Shown here piece by piece: positions 43,877 to 51,938 of a stretch of 64,000 nt of DNA (positions within the stretch are counted from its first letter, which is position 1; every line of letters starts with the position of its first letter). The notes beneath the pieces are model-generated. The model saw only the letters and a program-made list of their open reading frames with translations. It had not been told where the DNA came from and searched no databases. The DNA comes from Akkermansia sp. Its GTDB lineage: Bacteria; Verrucomicrobiota; Verrucomicrobiia; Verrucomicrobiales; Akkermansiaceae. A program made the translations under genes and the position numbers. The stretch spans positions 62,001-126,000 of the forward strand of contig JAFZGW010000004.1 of the NCBI GenBank assembly GCA_017555205.1, read 5' to 3'.

Positions 43877-44596
43877 ATGTTCAACATGATCGCAAGCATG
43901 GGGCCTATCGCCTGGCTTATGTTGATATGCGCCGTCATCGCCATGGCCGTGGTAGGCGAGCGCCTGTTCTACTTCCACCGCGTCAATATCAATTCCGAGG
44001 ACTTCCTGCGCGGGCTTTCTGCGTTGATGCGCAGCGGTCAGTACAATGAGGCACTTCACGAGGTACGTCTGCTGCCGGGGCCCATGGCTCGCGTGGTAGA
44101 GGCCGTGCTCTCTCGCCCGGAGCTTGCCCGTAACGAACTGCGCGACATTGCACTCGAAGCGGCTGAGCTCGAGGTATTCCGCGTGGAGCGCTACATTCGC
44201 AGCCTGCTGGCATGCACAACCCTGCAGCCACTGCTGGGCATACTCGGCACCATACTGGCACTTGTTGAGTTCTACGAACAACCGGGAATTACAGATGGCG
44301 CTGCCACCATGCCCGAAGTTGCGGAAACTCTCACGCGCGCGCTCCTGCTCTCTGCCACCGGTATAGCACTTGCCATACCCAGTTACCTTTTCTACACTTA
44401 CCTTGTGGCACGTGCTCGCCGTACAATCAACAACATCGAGCGAGCCGGTCTCGAGTGCGTACACATCATTTGCGATGCCCGCGAGCGCTCCGCTACCGAG
44501 ACCGCACCCGCCACTCCCCGCACCTGCCGCAGCGGCAAATGTTCCCTCGAGGCCGAAAGTACCGGTACCACCCCGGCTGCGACAACTGCTGAATAA
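43877..44596 (+). CDS. ExbB/TolQ/MotA-family proton channel subunit
   Basis: This 239-residue inner-membrane protein has the MotA/TolQ/ExbB layout: one N-terminal helix (IAWLMLICAVIAMAVVG), a cytoplasmic loop with repeated acidic helices, and two C-terminal helices (QPLLGILGTILALVEF and LLLSATGIALAIPSYLFYTY). The conserved PLLGILGT segment is intact. It uses the proton gradient with the ExbD-like protein encoded next to energise envelope processes. The C-terminal 35 residues are an added Thr/Ala-rich tail. It heads a four-gene operon. Confidence 0.88.
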   Translation: MFNMIASMGPIAWLMLICAVIAMAVVGERLFYFHRVNINSEDFLRGLSALMRSGQYNEALHEVRLLPGPMARVVEAVLSRPELARNELRDIALEAAELEVFRVERYIRSLLACTTLQPLLGILGTILALVEFYEQPGITDGAATMPEVAETLTRALLLSATGIALAIPSYLFYTYLVARARRTINNIERAGLECVHIICDARERSATETAPATPRTCRSGKCSLEAESTGTTPAATTAE

Positions 44597-44621
44597 ACCC
44601 ACACCGACTGCTGCTGCCGCC

Positions 44622-45050
44622 ATGCGCCGTGTACGCTCCAAACTTCAGGACTCTGCAACCCCCGTTGTTGCCTTGGCCGGCATCAACTTAGTTTTGTTGC
44701 TGGGACTGTGTGTGCTGCTCAATACTCACCGCCTTCCCAAGTACGGGCTCAATATATGCCCGGCGGAATCGCACTTCGTGCTATCCCGCTACGACCGCAA
44801 CTTCTCACACGTTATCACGATAACCCCCGGGGAACGCCCCAGATTATACCTGGAGGGCACGGAAATCACCGGCGGGGTACAAGGGCTGGAGCCCCTGCTG
44901 CAAAGCTGGGAAGACGGCCACCCGGGTCGCGTATCGGTCATACTTGTGTGCGATGTCGCCGTACCTGTAGGCATTGTGCAGCAAATTGCTGACCAAGTGC
45001 TCCTGCACGGGTACAATTTCTCCCTGTCTGCCAGACCCAGCGCAAAGTAA
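44622..45050 (+). CDS. ExbD/TolR-like protein
   Basis: This 142-residue protein has one N-terminal transmembrane helix (PVVALAGINLVLLLGLCVLL) and a periplasmic ExbD/TolR-like domain (RLYLEGTEITGGVQGLEPLL). The usual Asp in the membrane helix (D25 in ExbD) is replaced by the N in INLVLL, so proton coupling is uncertain. The ATG at 44622 is used because an upstream frame overlaps the previous gene and is only Pro/Ala-rich. It overlaps the next gene by 1 bp (TAATG). Confidence 0.72.
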   Translation: MRRVRSKLQDSATPVVALAGINLVLLLGLCVLLNTHRLPKYGLNICPAESHFVLSRYDRNFSHVITITPGERPRLYLEGTEITGGVQGLEPLLQSWEDGHPGRVSVILVCDVAVPVGIVQQIADQVLLHGYNFSLSARPSAK

Positions 45051-45496
45051 TGACCAGCAACAAGGACAGTTTAGTTTACCACGTTCGCTACGAGCGCCCA
45101 CTGCGCGGGTGCCTGTGGCTGTTTGTGCTGCTGTCAGTCCTAACCGCGGCTGCCGTACTTGTGCTTGTACGGGTGAAAATGCCTGAGCCTCTTCCTCAGG
45201 CTAAGGTGGGCAATGTGCAGTACCGCAACAATGACCTGCTACACCTACAGGTTGTGCTGCGCAGTGCCATGCCCCTGCCCTTGCCGGACTATGTGGATCC
45301 GGCACGCCGCGAAGAAGCCGCAGATCAGGCGCTGCCGGCACACTTCGAGCCCCACTTGCAGAGTGCTCCCCCGGAGCGCGTATTCAACGTTGCGCACGAT
45401 TCTGCCGTGCTGGATTCCGCCGACCTGCTTTCCCTGCCCCCGCAAGGCTTGCAAGACACCCCGCCCTCGGCGGATGGAGAGGAGGTGCAACCATGA
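45050..45496 (+). CDS. Single-pass membrane protein of the ExbBD-like operon
   Basis: This 148-residue protein has one transmembrane helix (about residues 21-40, LWLFVLLSVLTAAAVLVLV) and a periplasmic, Pro-rich remainder. The topology is TonB/TolA-like: cytoplasmic basic N-terminus, one helix, extended Pro-rich arm. No TonB C-terminal domain is recognisable. The 1-bp and 4-bp overlaps with its neighbours make it a firm part of the operon. It may be the third partner of the ExbB/ExbD-like pair (inference). Confidence 0.65.
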   Translation: MTSNKDSLVYHVRYERPLRGCLWLFVLLSVLTAAAVLVLVRVKMPEPLPQAKVGNVQYRNNDLLHLQVVLRSAMPLPLPDYVDPARREEAADQALPAHFEPHLQSAPPERVFNVAHDSAVLDSADLLSLPPQGLQDTPPSADGEEVQP

Positions 45497-45717
45497 TAAA
45501 CGATTGGCTCGTATGCACGCCCTCGCAGTTTTTTGAGTATTTCGCGGTAGCGGTTTTTGTGGTGCTTATGTGTGTAGTGGTTCCCGTGCAGCTTATCGGC
45601 AAGCTACGCCGCATGCGCTTGGCTCGCGTGCGCATTACCTGCCGTATATGCGGCTACAGGTTCCTGCGCACAAACCCGGAGGCCACCTGCCCCCACTGCG
45701 AAGCCCGAAATCGCTGA
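45493..45717 (+). CDS. Small membrane protein with a zinc ribbon
   Basis: This 74-residue protein has one transmembrane helix (about residues 14-36) followed by a basic cytoplasmic segment and a C-x2-C...C-x2-C zinc ribbon (CRICGYRF and CPHCEARN). It overlaps the preceding gene by 4 bp (ATGA). Zinc ribbons often bind proteins or nucleic acids; the role here is unknown. A terminator follows at 45746. Confidence 0.7.
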   Translation: MINDWLVCTPSQFFEYFAVAVFVVLMCVVVPVQLIGKLRRMRLARVRITCRICGYRFLRTNPEATCPHCEARNR

Positions 45718-45745
45718 CTTACCAAGTCACCTCATTCAGTTCACT

Positions 45746-45783
45746 AAAACTCTGATTTCTCAAAGAAAATCAGAGTTTTTTTG
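45746..45783 (+). terminator. Terminator of the ExbBD-like operon
   Basis: A perfect 13-bp stem (45746-45758 with 45767-45779) with a long T-run. Confidence 0.93.
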
Positions 45784-45796
45784 CAGCGATACACAC

Positions 45797-45832
45797 AAAA
45801 AAACTGCCACTCGTATGAGCGGCAGTTTTTTT
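45797..45832 (-). terminator. Terminator of rpsM-rpsK-rpsD
   Basis: A 12-bp stem (45797-45808 with 45821-45832) with A- and T-rich outer arms; it works on either strand. Confidence 0.9.
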
Positions 45833-45858
45833 GAATTTCTTGCGCCGTAGCGCAGCTA

Positions 45859-46470
45859 TTAGCGGGAGTAGAACTCAACGATGAGCTGCACGTTGACGAT
45901 GGGAGCAATCTCCTCCACGGAGGGGATGCGGGCCACCTTGGCGGTAAGCTTAGCGGCGTCAACCTCGAGCCAATCGGGGGTCACAGCGGAAGCGGTGAGC
46001 TCCTGAGCGCGGTTGGCAAGAGCCTGAGAGCGAGCCTTGGCTGCAACGGCGATAACGTCGCCGGGCTTGCAGCTGTAAGAAGCGATGTTTACCTTCTTGC
46101 CGTTTACGGTCACGTGACCGTGAGATACCATCTGACGAGCAGCGGCACGAGTGTTGGCAAAGTTCAGGCGGTATACGATGTTGTCGAGACGGAGCTCCAG
46201 CAACTGCAGAAGGATTTCGCCGGTCACGCCGGAACGACGGGAAGCCTCCTCATAGTACTTGCGGAACTGACCCTCGAGCACGCCGTACATGAAGCGGAGC
46301 TTCTGCTTTTCAGCGAGCATGATACCGTAGTCGGACTTCTTCTTGCGACCGGCGCGGGCACCGTGCTGACCCGGGGGGAAGGGACGACGGGCAAAAGCCT
46401 TGCTGGCACCGAAGAGCTCAACACCGAAACGACGGCTGATCTTGGCGGTAGGACCTGTGTAACGAGCCAT
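45859..46470 (-). CDS. rpsD: 30S ribosomal protein S4
   Basis: This 203-residue primary 16S rRNA-binding protein has the N-terminal MARYTGPTAKISRRFGVELF region, the PPGQHG motif, and a central S4 RNA-binding domain (LELRLDNIVYRLNFANTRAAARQMVSHGH). It is the last gene in rpsM-rpsK-rpsD and is followed at once by a terminator, so the usual downstream rpoA and rplQ are not here. Confidence 0.97.
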   Translation of the reverse strand: MARYTGPTAKISRRFGVELFGASKAFARRPFPPGQHGARAGRKKKSDYGIMLAEKQKLRFMYGVLEGQFRKYYEEASRRSGVTGEILLQLLELRLDNIVYRLNFANTRAAARQMVSHGHVTVNGKKVNIASYSCKPGDVIAVAAKARSQALANRAQELTASAVTPDWLEVDAAKLTAKVARIPSVEEIAPIVNVQLIVEFYSR

Positions 46471-46509
46471 AATCTTGTGTAATCTTTCTTCTGGGTTATT
46501 AAACTGCTA

Positions 46510-47025
46510 TTAGGCGCGACGAGCCTTGGGCGGGCGGCAACCGTTGTGGGGGATGGGGGTCACGTCTGCGATAGAGGTGATTTCCAGACCCATGGTCTGT
46601 ACGGCACGCACAGCGGACTCACGACCGGAACCCGGGCCCTTCACACGAACCTCGACCTCCTTGAGGCCGTGGCCCATGGCCTGGCGGCAGGCATCCTGAC
46701 AAACAACCTGACCGGCATAAGCGGTGCTCTTGCGGCTGCCCTTGAAGTTGAGCTTACCGGCGGAGGACCAGCCGATGACGTTACCCTTGAGGTCGGTCAC
46801 GCTCACGACGGTGTTATTGAAGGTGGAGGAGATGTGAACGATACCGGTGGTAACGTTCTTGCTGCCCTTAGCCTTCAGGATTTTGACCTTCTCTTCATCA
46901 TCGACGAGACCAAGCTCGGCGAAGATGTCGCGACGGCCCTCAGGCTTCTTCTGCTCAGCGGCTACGGGAGCCTCAGCAACGGGAGCAACTGTCTCTACTA
47001 CTTCCTGGATGGTTTCTTCAGCCAT
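46510..47025 (-). CDS. rpsK: 30S ribosomal protein S11 with N-terminal extension
   Basis: This 171-residue protein contains a complete S11 core ([20 protein letters not shown] through to [16 protein letters not shown]), which lies on the 30S platform. The normal length is about 129 residues. Here an acidic and Val/Pro-rich extension of about 45 residues precedes the core ([17 protein letters not shown]). The first ATG at 47025 is 24 bp after the rpsM stop and no closer internal ATG would give the standard N-terminus, so the extension looks genuine. Confidence 0.95.
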   Translation of the reverse strand: MAEETIQEVVETVAPVAEAPVAAEQKKPEGRRDIFAELGLVDDEEKVKILKAKGSKNVTTGIVHISSTFNNTVVSVTDLKGNVIGWSSAGKLNFKGSRKSTAYAGQVVCQDACRQAMGHGLKEVEVRVKGPGSGRESAVRAVQTMGLEITSIADVTPIPHNGCRPPKARRA

Positions 47026-47049
47026 TTTCAGTATCTTGTATGTGAGGGG

Positions 47050-47421
47050 TTATTTCTTCTTGGCGCCGACAGTCTTCTTGCGGCCCTTACGGGTACGGGC
47101 ATTGGTGCGAGTGCGCTGACCGCGAACGGGCAGACCCTTGCGGTGACGAATGCCACGCAGGCAGTTAATGCTGGTAAGGCGCTTCAGTGCCATCTGCTTC
47201 TCACGGCGCAGGTCACCCTCGATGAGGATGTTGTTGCTGGTGATAGCCTGTACGATCTTGGTCAGCTGAGCGTCAGAGAGGGTGCCTGTGCGAAGGTCGG
47301 GGGAAATGCCGGCCTGCTCGAGCACTTTCTTGGCGGTAGAGGGCCCGATGCCGTAGATGTAGCACAGGGAGGCCTCAATGCGCTTCTCATTGGGTATTTC
47401 GATACCGAAAAGACGAGCCAT
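47050..47421 (-). CDS. rpsM: 30S ribosomal protein S13
   Basis: This 123-residue protein of the 30S head begins MARLFGIEIPNEKRIEASL and has the helix-turn region IYGIGPSTAKKVLEQAG and the C-terminal RGIRHRKGLPVRGQRTRTNA tail that reaches the P-site. The ATG at 47421 gives the standard N-terminus; the longer upstream frame lies in the leader. A promoter (TTGCAA-16-TATAGT, 47515-47488) lies about 60 nt before it. Confidence 0.97.
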   Translation of the reverse strand: MARLFGIEIPNEKRIEASLCYIYGIGPSTAKKVLEQAGISPDLRTGTLSDAQLTKIVQAITSNNILIEGDLRREKQMALKRLTSINCLRGIRHRKGLPVRGQRTRTNARTRKGRKKTVGAKKK

Positions 47422-47487
47422 ATTGGTTGTGTGTGTTTGTTCGTTTCTTGATACACCGCATACGCTGCGGCGCAATTTCGTGCGCCA

Positions 47488-47515
47488 ACTATACCCCTTT
47501 TCGTATTTTTTGCAA
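47488..47515 (-). promoter_or_regulatory. Promoter of rpsM-rpsK-rpsD
   Basis: TTGCAA (47515-47510), 16 bp, TATAGT (47493-47488). The leader of about 60 nt could carry autoregulation, but no clear structure was seen. Confidence 0.6.
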
Positions 47516-47560
47516 GTAAATTCTCACAAAAAATTACTTCTTTGGAGAATTTTGGGATTT

Positions 47561-47995
47561 TTAACGCAACGATGGCGGCAGGGTATGCAGCGAGGGGGCA
47601 GCCTGCATGGCATCTGCCGGCGGGGCAAAAGTGGGCAGCAACGTGGGGGTATAGGTGCTCATGGTGCGTATTTTCTCCATAGGGATGGTGATTTCGTCCT
47701 CCTCAATATAACGAGCAAGGGGATCATTTTCCGTCCAGAGCAAGGAGCGCCACCAACTGGTCTGCGTGCACACAGTAGCGGTGCCTACCTGATAGCCCTC
47801 TTTAGATACCACGATACCGAGATCCTTGTCTTGGTTTATTTCGGTAGTAACCGGCGTAGTACCCTCCACTCGCTTACCGTTGATATGCACGGTTGCACCA
47901 TCGCAGGGGGTCGTGCGAATGGTAAATTCCTTCGTACCCGCACATGAAGCGAGCATTGATGTTATAAGAACGAGAGTATAGAGGCGGTTGCGCAT
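47561..47995 (-). CDS. PEGA-domain lipoprotein
   Basis: This 144-residue protein has a lipoprotein signal (MRNRLYTLVLITSMLASCAG, lipobox LASC) and a PEGA-like beta domain (FTIRTTPCDGATVHINGKRV and TTPVTTEINQDKDLGIVVSKEGY). PEGA domains are small surface or periplasmic modules. The C-terminal 50 residues are Pro/Thr-rich. A TTGCGT-18-TATGAT promoter ends 8 nt before the ATG. Confidence 0.8.
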   Translation of the reverse strand: MRNRLYTLVLITSMLASCAGTKEFTIRTTPCDGATVHINGKRVEGTTPVTTEINQDKDLGIVVSKEGYQVGTATVCTQTSWWRSLLWTENDPLARYIEEDEITIPMEKIRTMSTYTPTLLPTFAPPADAMQAAPSLHTLPPSLR

Positions 47996-48003
47996 AATGC
48001 CGT

Positions 48004-48033
48004 ATCATACTCCCCTGCCCCCACGCAACGCAA
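48004..48033 (-). promoter_or_regulatory. Promoter of the PEGA lipoprotein gene
   Basis: TTGCGT (48033-48028), 18 bp, TATGAT (48009-48004); ATG at 47995. Confidence 0.55.
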
Positions 48034-48150
48034 GCCAAAAGCGCATGCACTGTCACAGTTAGTGATTTACCACCGCCCGTGCTTTTTAACGTTTTAATGT
48101 GCGTGAGAGTTGGGTAAATCTCATCTTTCCACTTGTAGACGCTATAGAAT

Positions 48151-48182
48151 ACCGCCACCGCCTATGGTTATAGGCAGTAGCG
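48151..48182. other. Isolated hairpin
   Basis: CCGC-CACC-GCCTAT-GGTT-ATAGGC-AGTA-GCGG forms a 10-bp stem with a symmetrical internal loop. It lies downstream of the small gene at 48212-48511 and has no T-run, so it may be a processed 3' end or a protein site. Confidence 0.4.
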
Positions 48183-48211
48183 GCATAATACAACGGGGAG
48201 AGTATAGAAAA

Positions 48212-48511
48212 TCAGTTTTTCTTATCCGTCCACCCTCGGCGTTGGGCATAGGCGAAGAAATCCTCCAACAGTAGTAAGTACTGCAAGCGAACCCTCGTCG
48301 ATTTAACGGTAGAGAGAATCTCCTCTGTCAGTTTAACATGGTCAACAGAGTTCATATATTCACTCGGAAGATCGGGCTTGAGGCGATATATACTGCGGAA
48401 CAGCCGGGCGACAGCTCCGCTTATCGGTGCCGGAAATACTCGTTGATACTCCAAAACAGCACTGGCAACGCAAGGATTAACCGAACCATTTAGATGTGTG
48501 CGATAAAACAT
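48212..48511 (-). CDS. Small protein of a local tandem family, copy 1
   Basis: This 99-residue protein starts MFYRTHLNGSVNP. The C-terminus (LLLLEDFFAYAQRRGWTDKKN) is shared with the fragment at 48576 and, more loosely, with the gene at 48855 (LLQDFFRFSTRRGWLDKKS). The ATG at 48511 lies 7 nt after a TTGTAG-17-TATAAC promoter (48547-48519), which supports it as a real gene. The FF...RRGW pattern recalls the core-binding domain of tyrosine recombinases, but the protein ends there. Function unknown. Confidence 0.6.
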   Translation of the reverse strand: MFYRTHLNGSVNPCVASAVLEYQRVFPAPISGAVARLFRSIYRLKPDLPSEYMNSVDHVKLTEEILSTVKSTRVRLQYLLLLEDFFAYAQRRGWTDKKN

Positions 48512-48518
48512 AAGCACC

Positions 48519-48547
48519 GTTATAAGCTACTTGTACAACGACTACAA
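48519..48547 (-). promoter_or_regulatory. Promoter of the small tandem-family gene
   Basis: TTGTAG (48547-48542), 17 bp, TATAAC (48524-48519); ATG at 48511. Confidence 0.55.
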
Positions 48548-48575
48548 TAAAAAAATAGACCTTCGCGGCGACTTG

Positions 48576-48767
48576 TCACTTTATCGTCCACCCTCGGCGT
48601 TGAGCATAGGCAAAGAAGTCTTCACTGCAAGCGAAGACTCGCCGATTTAGCGGCCAATAGCGCCGGGCTGTTGCTTTTTTTGCCATCAAAGGGCTACCCG
48701 GCATCAGCAGATTTAAAACAGCTCCTTTTTTTTTCTGAAAAATGCCGACCAAAACAGCAAAACTCAA
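48576..48767 (-). pseudogene. Decayed copy of the small tandem-family gene
   Basis: The last 20 codons (EDFFAYAQRRGWTIK) closely match copy 1, as do flanking bases (the block around 48585-48615 matches 48222-48260). The upstream part is unlike the family and is interrupted. It is a truncated duplicate. Confidence 0.6.
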
Positions 48768-48854
48768 ATCCCCAATGGCGCTTCGGAGAAAAATCGCGCC
48801 CTCCTTCTGCTATAGGAGGTAGGCGGGAAGGTACAACGGAGGATTGACGAACAA

Positions 48855-49160
48855 TCAGCTTTTCTTATCTAGCCACCCTCTACGGGTAGAAAAGCGGAAA
48901 AAATCTTGTAGCAGCGCAGTATAACGCACCCGAAGCGAAACCGATTTAATGTGGGCGAGCACTTGCTCGATTACAGACTCGGGCAGAACGTTGCGCATGA
49001 GTTGTTTCTGAAAATCCGGCACATGCCGAAAAATGGCATGGAAACGGCGAGCACACTGCTCATAAGTGGCTCCATCGAAACGGCGCAAATAGGCCATAAT
49101 GGCCCGACGAACGGTCATGGGAGCCTTTTTCAGAGGCGGCGGCGGAGTGAATCTAACCAT
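48855..49160 (-). CDS. Small protein of a local tandem family, copy 2
   Basis: This 101-residue protein (MVRFTPPPPLKKAPMTVRRA) is predicted to be alpha-helical and basic, ending YTALLQDFFRFSTRRGWLDK. It shares the C-terminal pattern and length with the gene at 48212. It follows the WecG-like gene by 35 bp on the same strand and may be in its transcript. No family is recognised with confidence. Confidence 0.6.
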   Translation of the reverse strand: MVRFTPPPPLKKAPMTVRRAIMAYLRRFDGATYEQCARRFHAIFRHVPDFQKQLMRNVLPESVIEQVLAHIKSVSLRVRYTALLQDFFRFSTRRGWLDKKS

Positions 49161-49195
49161 CGGAAGAGAAGATATACCTATTAGCGAGCTTAACC

Positions 49196-49942
49196 TTACA
49201 CTTTACGCGTGAGACAATACCAAAGAAAGCGAGTGTTGTGCACGAGGTAGCGCTTGAAGAGGCGGCGTGGTTCACAGCAAAGGCGATAAAGCCACTCCAA
49301 GCCATGAGAGCGCACCCAGAGAGGTGCTTGGCTGATAAGCCCCGCATGGAAGTTGAAAGCAGCCCCTACGCCGAAATAGAGCGCCGGGGGCAGCTGCGGC
49401 AGGTTGGTGAAGAGCCAGCGCTCCTGCTTGGGGCAGCCGAGGGCAACCCACACACAGTTGGCACCGCTCTCGGCTATACGGCGGGCAATTGCCTCGTTTT
49501 CCCCCTCCGGCCACTGCCCCATGGGCGGGCAATAATGGCCGACTATTTGCACCCCGGGGAAACGTGCCGCAAACTTGCTGCGCAGCAGCTCAATAGCCTC
49601 CTCGGAGCCCCCGAGCAGGTAATGCCGCAATCCGCTCTCGCGGCCAAGCTCCCAGACGGTTTCCATCATATCCGGGCCGTACAGGCGGTGAGCTTGTGCC
49701 CCCTTACGGCGCATAAGCCACACGATGGGCATGCCATCCGGGCAAATGTAGTGAAAGTTCTTCATGCCCTCACCGTATTCGCGCTCGTGCAGCATGCGGG
49801 TGAGCACGTGCACATCGGAGTGGGCTATCAGGCAGGGTTCCTTAATCTCAGCTGCTAGGTTGACCAGATGTTGACCGGCGGTTGTGAGGTCTGCTACGAC
49901 ATAAGGAATACCAAAAATGTTTGCTTTGCTGAGGTCTTTCAT
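49196..49942 (-). CDS. WecG/TagA/CpsF-family glycosyltransferase
   Basis: This 248-residue enzyme (GT26 type) transfers a sugar to a lipid-linked acceptor in envelope glycan synthesis. Family features are the substrate pocket around HSDVHVLTRMLH, the ICPDGMPIVWLMRRKG segment (core DGMP-V), YGPDMME, and the late VALGCPKQERWL with GVGAAFNFHAG. A C-terminal basic helix (EWLYRLCCEPRRLFKRYL) attaches it to the membrane. It has a TTGACA-17-TACAAT promoter that overlaps the end of the rpsA terminator. Confidence 0.93.
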   Translation of the reverse strand: MKDLSKANIFGIPYVVADLTTAGQHLVNLAAEIKEPCLIAHSDVHVLTRMLHEREYGEGMKNFHYICPDGMPIVWLMRRKGAQAHRLYGPDMMETVWELGRESGLRHYLLGGSEEAIELLRSKFAARFPGVQIVGHYCPPMGQWPEGENEAIARRIAESGANCVWVALGCPKQERWLFTNLPQLPPALYFGVGAAFNFHAGLISQAPLWVRSHGLEWLYRLCCEPRRLFKRYLVHNTRFLWYCLTRKV

Positions 49943-49964
49943 GCGCTCGCGGAATTGTCACGGC

Positions 49965-49993
49965 ATTGTACTACCCGGGCGCTATTATGTCAA
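49965..49993 (-). promoter_or_regulatory. Promoter of the WecG-like gene
   Basis: TTGACA (49993-49988), 17 bp, TACAAT (49970-49965). The ATG at 49942 is 22 nt downstream of the -10 box. Confidence 0.8.
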
Positions 49994-50035
49994 GAAAACA
50001 ATTCCGCCCCGCTGCATGGAGCAACAGGGCGGAAT
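49991..50035 (-). terminator. Terminator of rpsA
   Basis: A 9-bp stem (50001-50009 with 50027-50035), 17-nt loop, followed on the minus strand by TGTTTTCTTG. Confidence 0.75.
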
Positions 50036-50063
50036 GAATGTTCAGCAGTGGTTCTGCGGCAGA

Positions 50064-51749
50064 TTACTTCTGCTCGGAGGGGCTCCACTCCTCGGCCTGA
50101 AGGGCAGCGAGGTTGAAGGCCTGCTCCAGACCCACCATGTCGCCGGCGCGAACGGTCTCGAAGGCGGCGGTCTCGCGACGAAGCTGCTCGGGATCGTAGT
50201 TCACAGCCTTGATGGAAAGACCGATGCGGCGCTCCACCTTGTCGACCTTGATGACGCGAGCCTTGATGTCGTCGCCCACCTTAATGACGTCCTTCACGCG
50301 CTCCACGTGCTCCTCAGAAAGCTGGGAGATGTGGATGAGACCGTCGATGTCGCCGTCGAGGTTGACGAATGCACCGAAGGAAGCAATCTTAGCCACCTGA
50401 CCGGAAACGAGATCGCCAACCTTGAAGCGGCTGTCGATGCTCTCCCACGGGTCGCTCTCAAGCTGCTTGATGCCGAGAGAAACGCGCTGGTTTTCCTTGT
50501 CGATGTTGAGCACGCGAGCCTCGACCACGTCACCCTTCTTGAGTACCTCGGAGGGGTGGTTAATCTTGCGGGTCCAGCTCATGTCGGACACGTGAATCAT
50601 GCCGTCAATACCCTCCTCGAGAGCCACGAAGGCACCGTAGGGAGTAAGGTTACGCACAGCGCCGGAGATGATGGTGCCAACGGGGAAGCGAGCCTCGATA
50701 GCCACCCAGGGGTTCTCGTCGAGCTGACGAACGCCGAGGGAAATCTTCTGCTCTTCCACGGAGATGTTGAGCACAACAGCCTCGATTTCCTGATCCAGGG
50801 AGAGGACATCGGAGGGGCGAGTAATGCGCTTGGTCCAGGAAAGCTCGGAAACGTGTACGAGACCTTCCACACCCTTCTCGAGCTCGACGAAAGCACCGTA
50901 AGCCAGAAGCTTGGTAACACGGCCCTTGACGCGGGAGTTGATGGGGTACTTGAGCTCGATGTCAGCCCAGGGATTGTCGGAGAGCTGCTTGAGACCAAGG
51001 GATACGCGCTCCTTGTCGCGATCGACTTCGAGGATAAGCACCTCGAGCTCCTGACCGATGTGGAGCAGCTCGGAGGGGTGGTTCACGCGGCCCCAGCTCA
51101 TGTCGGTGATGTGCAGCAGGCCATCCATGCCGGAGAGGTCAACGAAGGCGCCGAAGTCGGTGATGTTCTTCACAGTACCGATTACGCGGTCACCAACCTT
51201 GACGGTCTCGAGGAAGCGCTGACGCTGCTCGCTGCGCTCGGCCTCGATGACCTCGCGGCGGGAGAGCACGATGTTCTTGCGCTCGTCGTTCACCTTCACG
51301 ATCTTGAACTCATAAACATTGCCCACGAACTCGTTGAGGTCCTTGGGGGGGATGATGTCCACCTGAGAGCCGGGCAGGAAAGCCTCCACGCCAACGTTGA
51401 CCATAAGGCCACCCTTAACGACGCTCTTAACTTTACCCTTCACGAGGCCGCCTTCCTTGTAAACAGCCACGATTTTATCCCAGTTCTGCTTGTGGGCAGC
51501 CTTCTCTTTGGAAAGGACTACGAGACCCTCGTCGTTCTCAAGCTTCTCGAGGAGAACCTCAATCTGGTCACCTACCTCGATTTCCTCATCCTCAAATTCG
51601 GAGATAGAAATAACACCCTCAGACTTGTAGCCGATGTCGACAAGAACAACCTGCGGACGGATCTCAAGGATGGTACCGTTCACGATATCACCCGTGCGGA
51701 AAGTCGGAAACCCGGAGTTGATAAGGGCCTCCAATTCAGAAATACTCAT
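50064..51749 (-). CDS. rpsA: 30S ribosomal protein S1
   Basis: This 561-residue protein has six S1 domains in a row, recognisable by repeated GAFV-L and GLVHVSELSW or GMIHVSDMSW segments; the first is the most divergent (GTILEIRPQVVLVDIGYKSE). S1 binds mRNA and helps the 30S subunit load it. In a genome that rarely uses Shine-Dalgarno sites, S1 may be especially important, although truly leaderless mRNAs can be S1-independent (established in E. coli). The ATG at 51749 is used because it starts the S1 N-terminus; the leader is about 95 nt. Confidence 0.96.
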   Translation of the reverse strand: MSISELEALINSGFPTFRTGDIVNGTILEIRPQVVLVDIGYKSEGVISISEFEDEEIEVGDQIEVLLEKLENDEGLVVLSKEKAAHKQNWDKIVAVYKEGGLVKGKVKSVVKGGLMVNVGVEAFLPGSQVDIIPPKDLNEFVGNVYEFKIVKVNDERKNIVLSRREVIEAERSEQRQRFLETVKVGDRVIGTVKNITDFGAFVDLSGMDGLLHITDMSWGRVNHPSELLHIGQELEVLILEVDRDKERVSLGLKQLSDNPWADIELKYPINSRVKGRVTKLLAYGAFVELEKGVEGLVHVSELSWTKRITRPSDVLSLDQEIEAVVLNISVEEQKISLGVRQLDENPWVAIEARFPVGTIISGAVRNLTPYGAFVALEEGIDGMIHVSDMSWTRKINHPSEVLKKGDVVEARVLNIDKENQRVSLGIKQLESDPWESIDSRFKVGDLVSGQVAKIASFGAFVNLDGDIDGLIHISQLSEEHVERVKDVIKVGDDIKARVIKVDKVERRIGLSIKAVNYDPEQLRRETAAFETVRAGDMVGLEQAFNLAALQAEEWSPSEQK

Positions 51750-51850
51750 TTTAATTGTTTGGTTAATATTGTTGACGTTGTTTCTCTGAGCCCCGGAACC
51801 GGTAGTAAACGGGGCGCCTGTAGCACTACCGGTCGAAACAACAGCGCGAC

Positions 51851-51879
51851 ATTCTACATTTTCCAACGCTGCTTGGCAA
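51851..51879 (-). promoter_or_regulatory. Promoter of rpsA
   Basis: TTGCCA (51879-51874), 17 bp, TAGAAT (51856-51851). Confidence 0.75.
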
Positions 51880-51892
51880 GCCTTTTTTCGTC

Positions 51893-51930
51893 AAAAAAAC
51901 ACCCCCGCGTCATTATTTTGTGCGGGGGTG
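51893..51930 (-). terminator. Terminator of the BamD-LptE-rsmI operon
   Basis: A perfect 9-bp stem (51900-51908 with 51922-51930) followed on the minus strand by seven T residues. Confidence 0.92.
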
Positions 51931-51938
51931 GTGCAAAA

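Noticed and set aside
44370..44621. N-terminal Pro/Ala-rich extension of the ExbD-like protein
   Set aside because: It overlaps the ExbB-like gene by over 200 bp in another frame. The ATG at 44622 starts the expected membrane helix.
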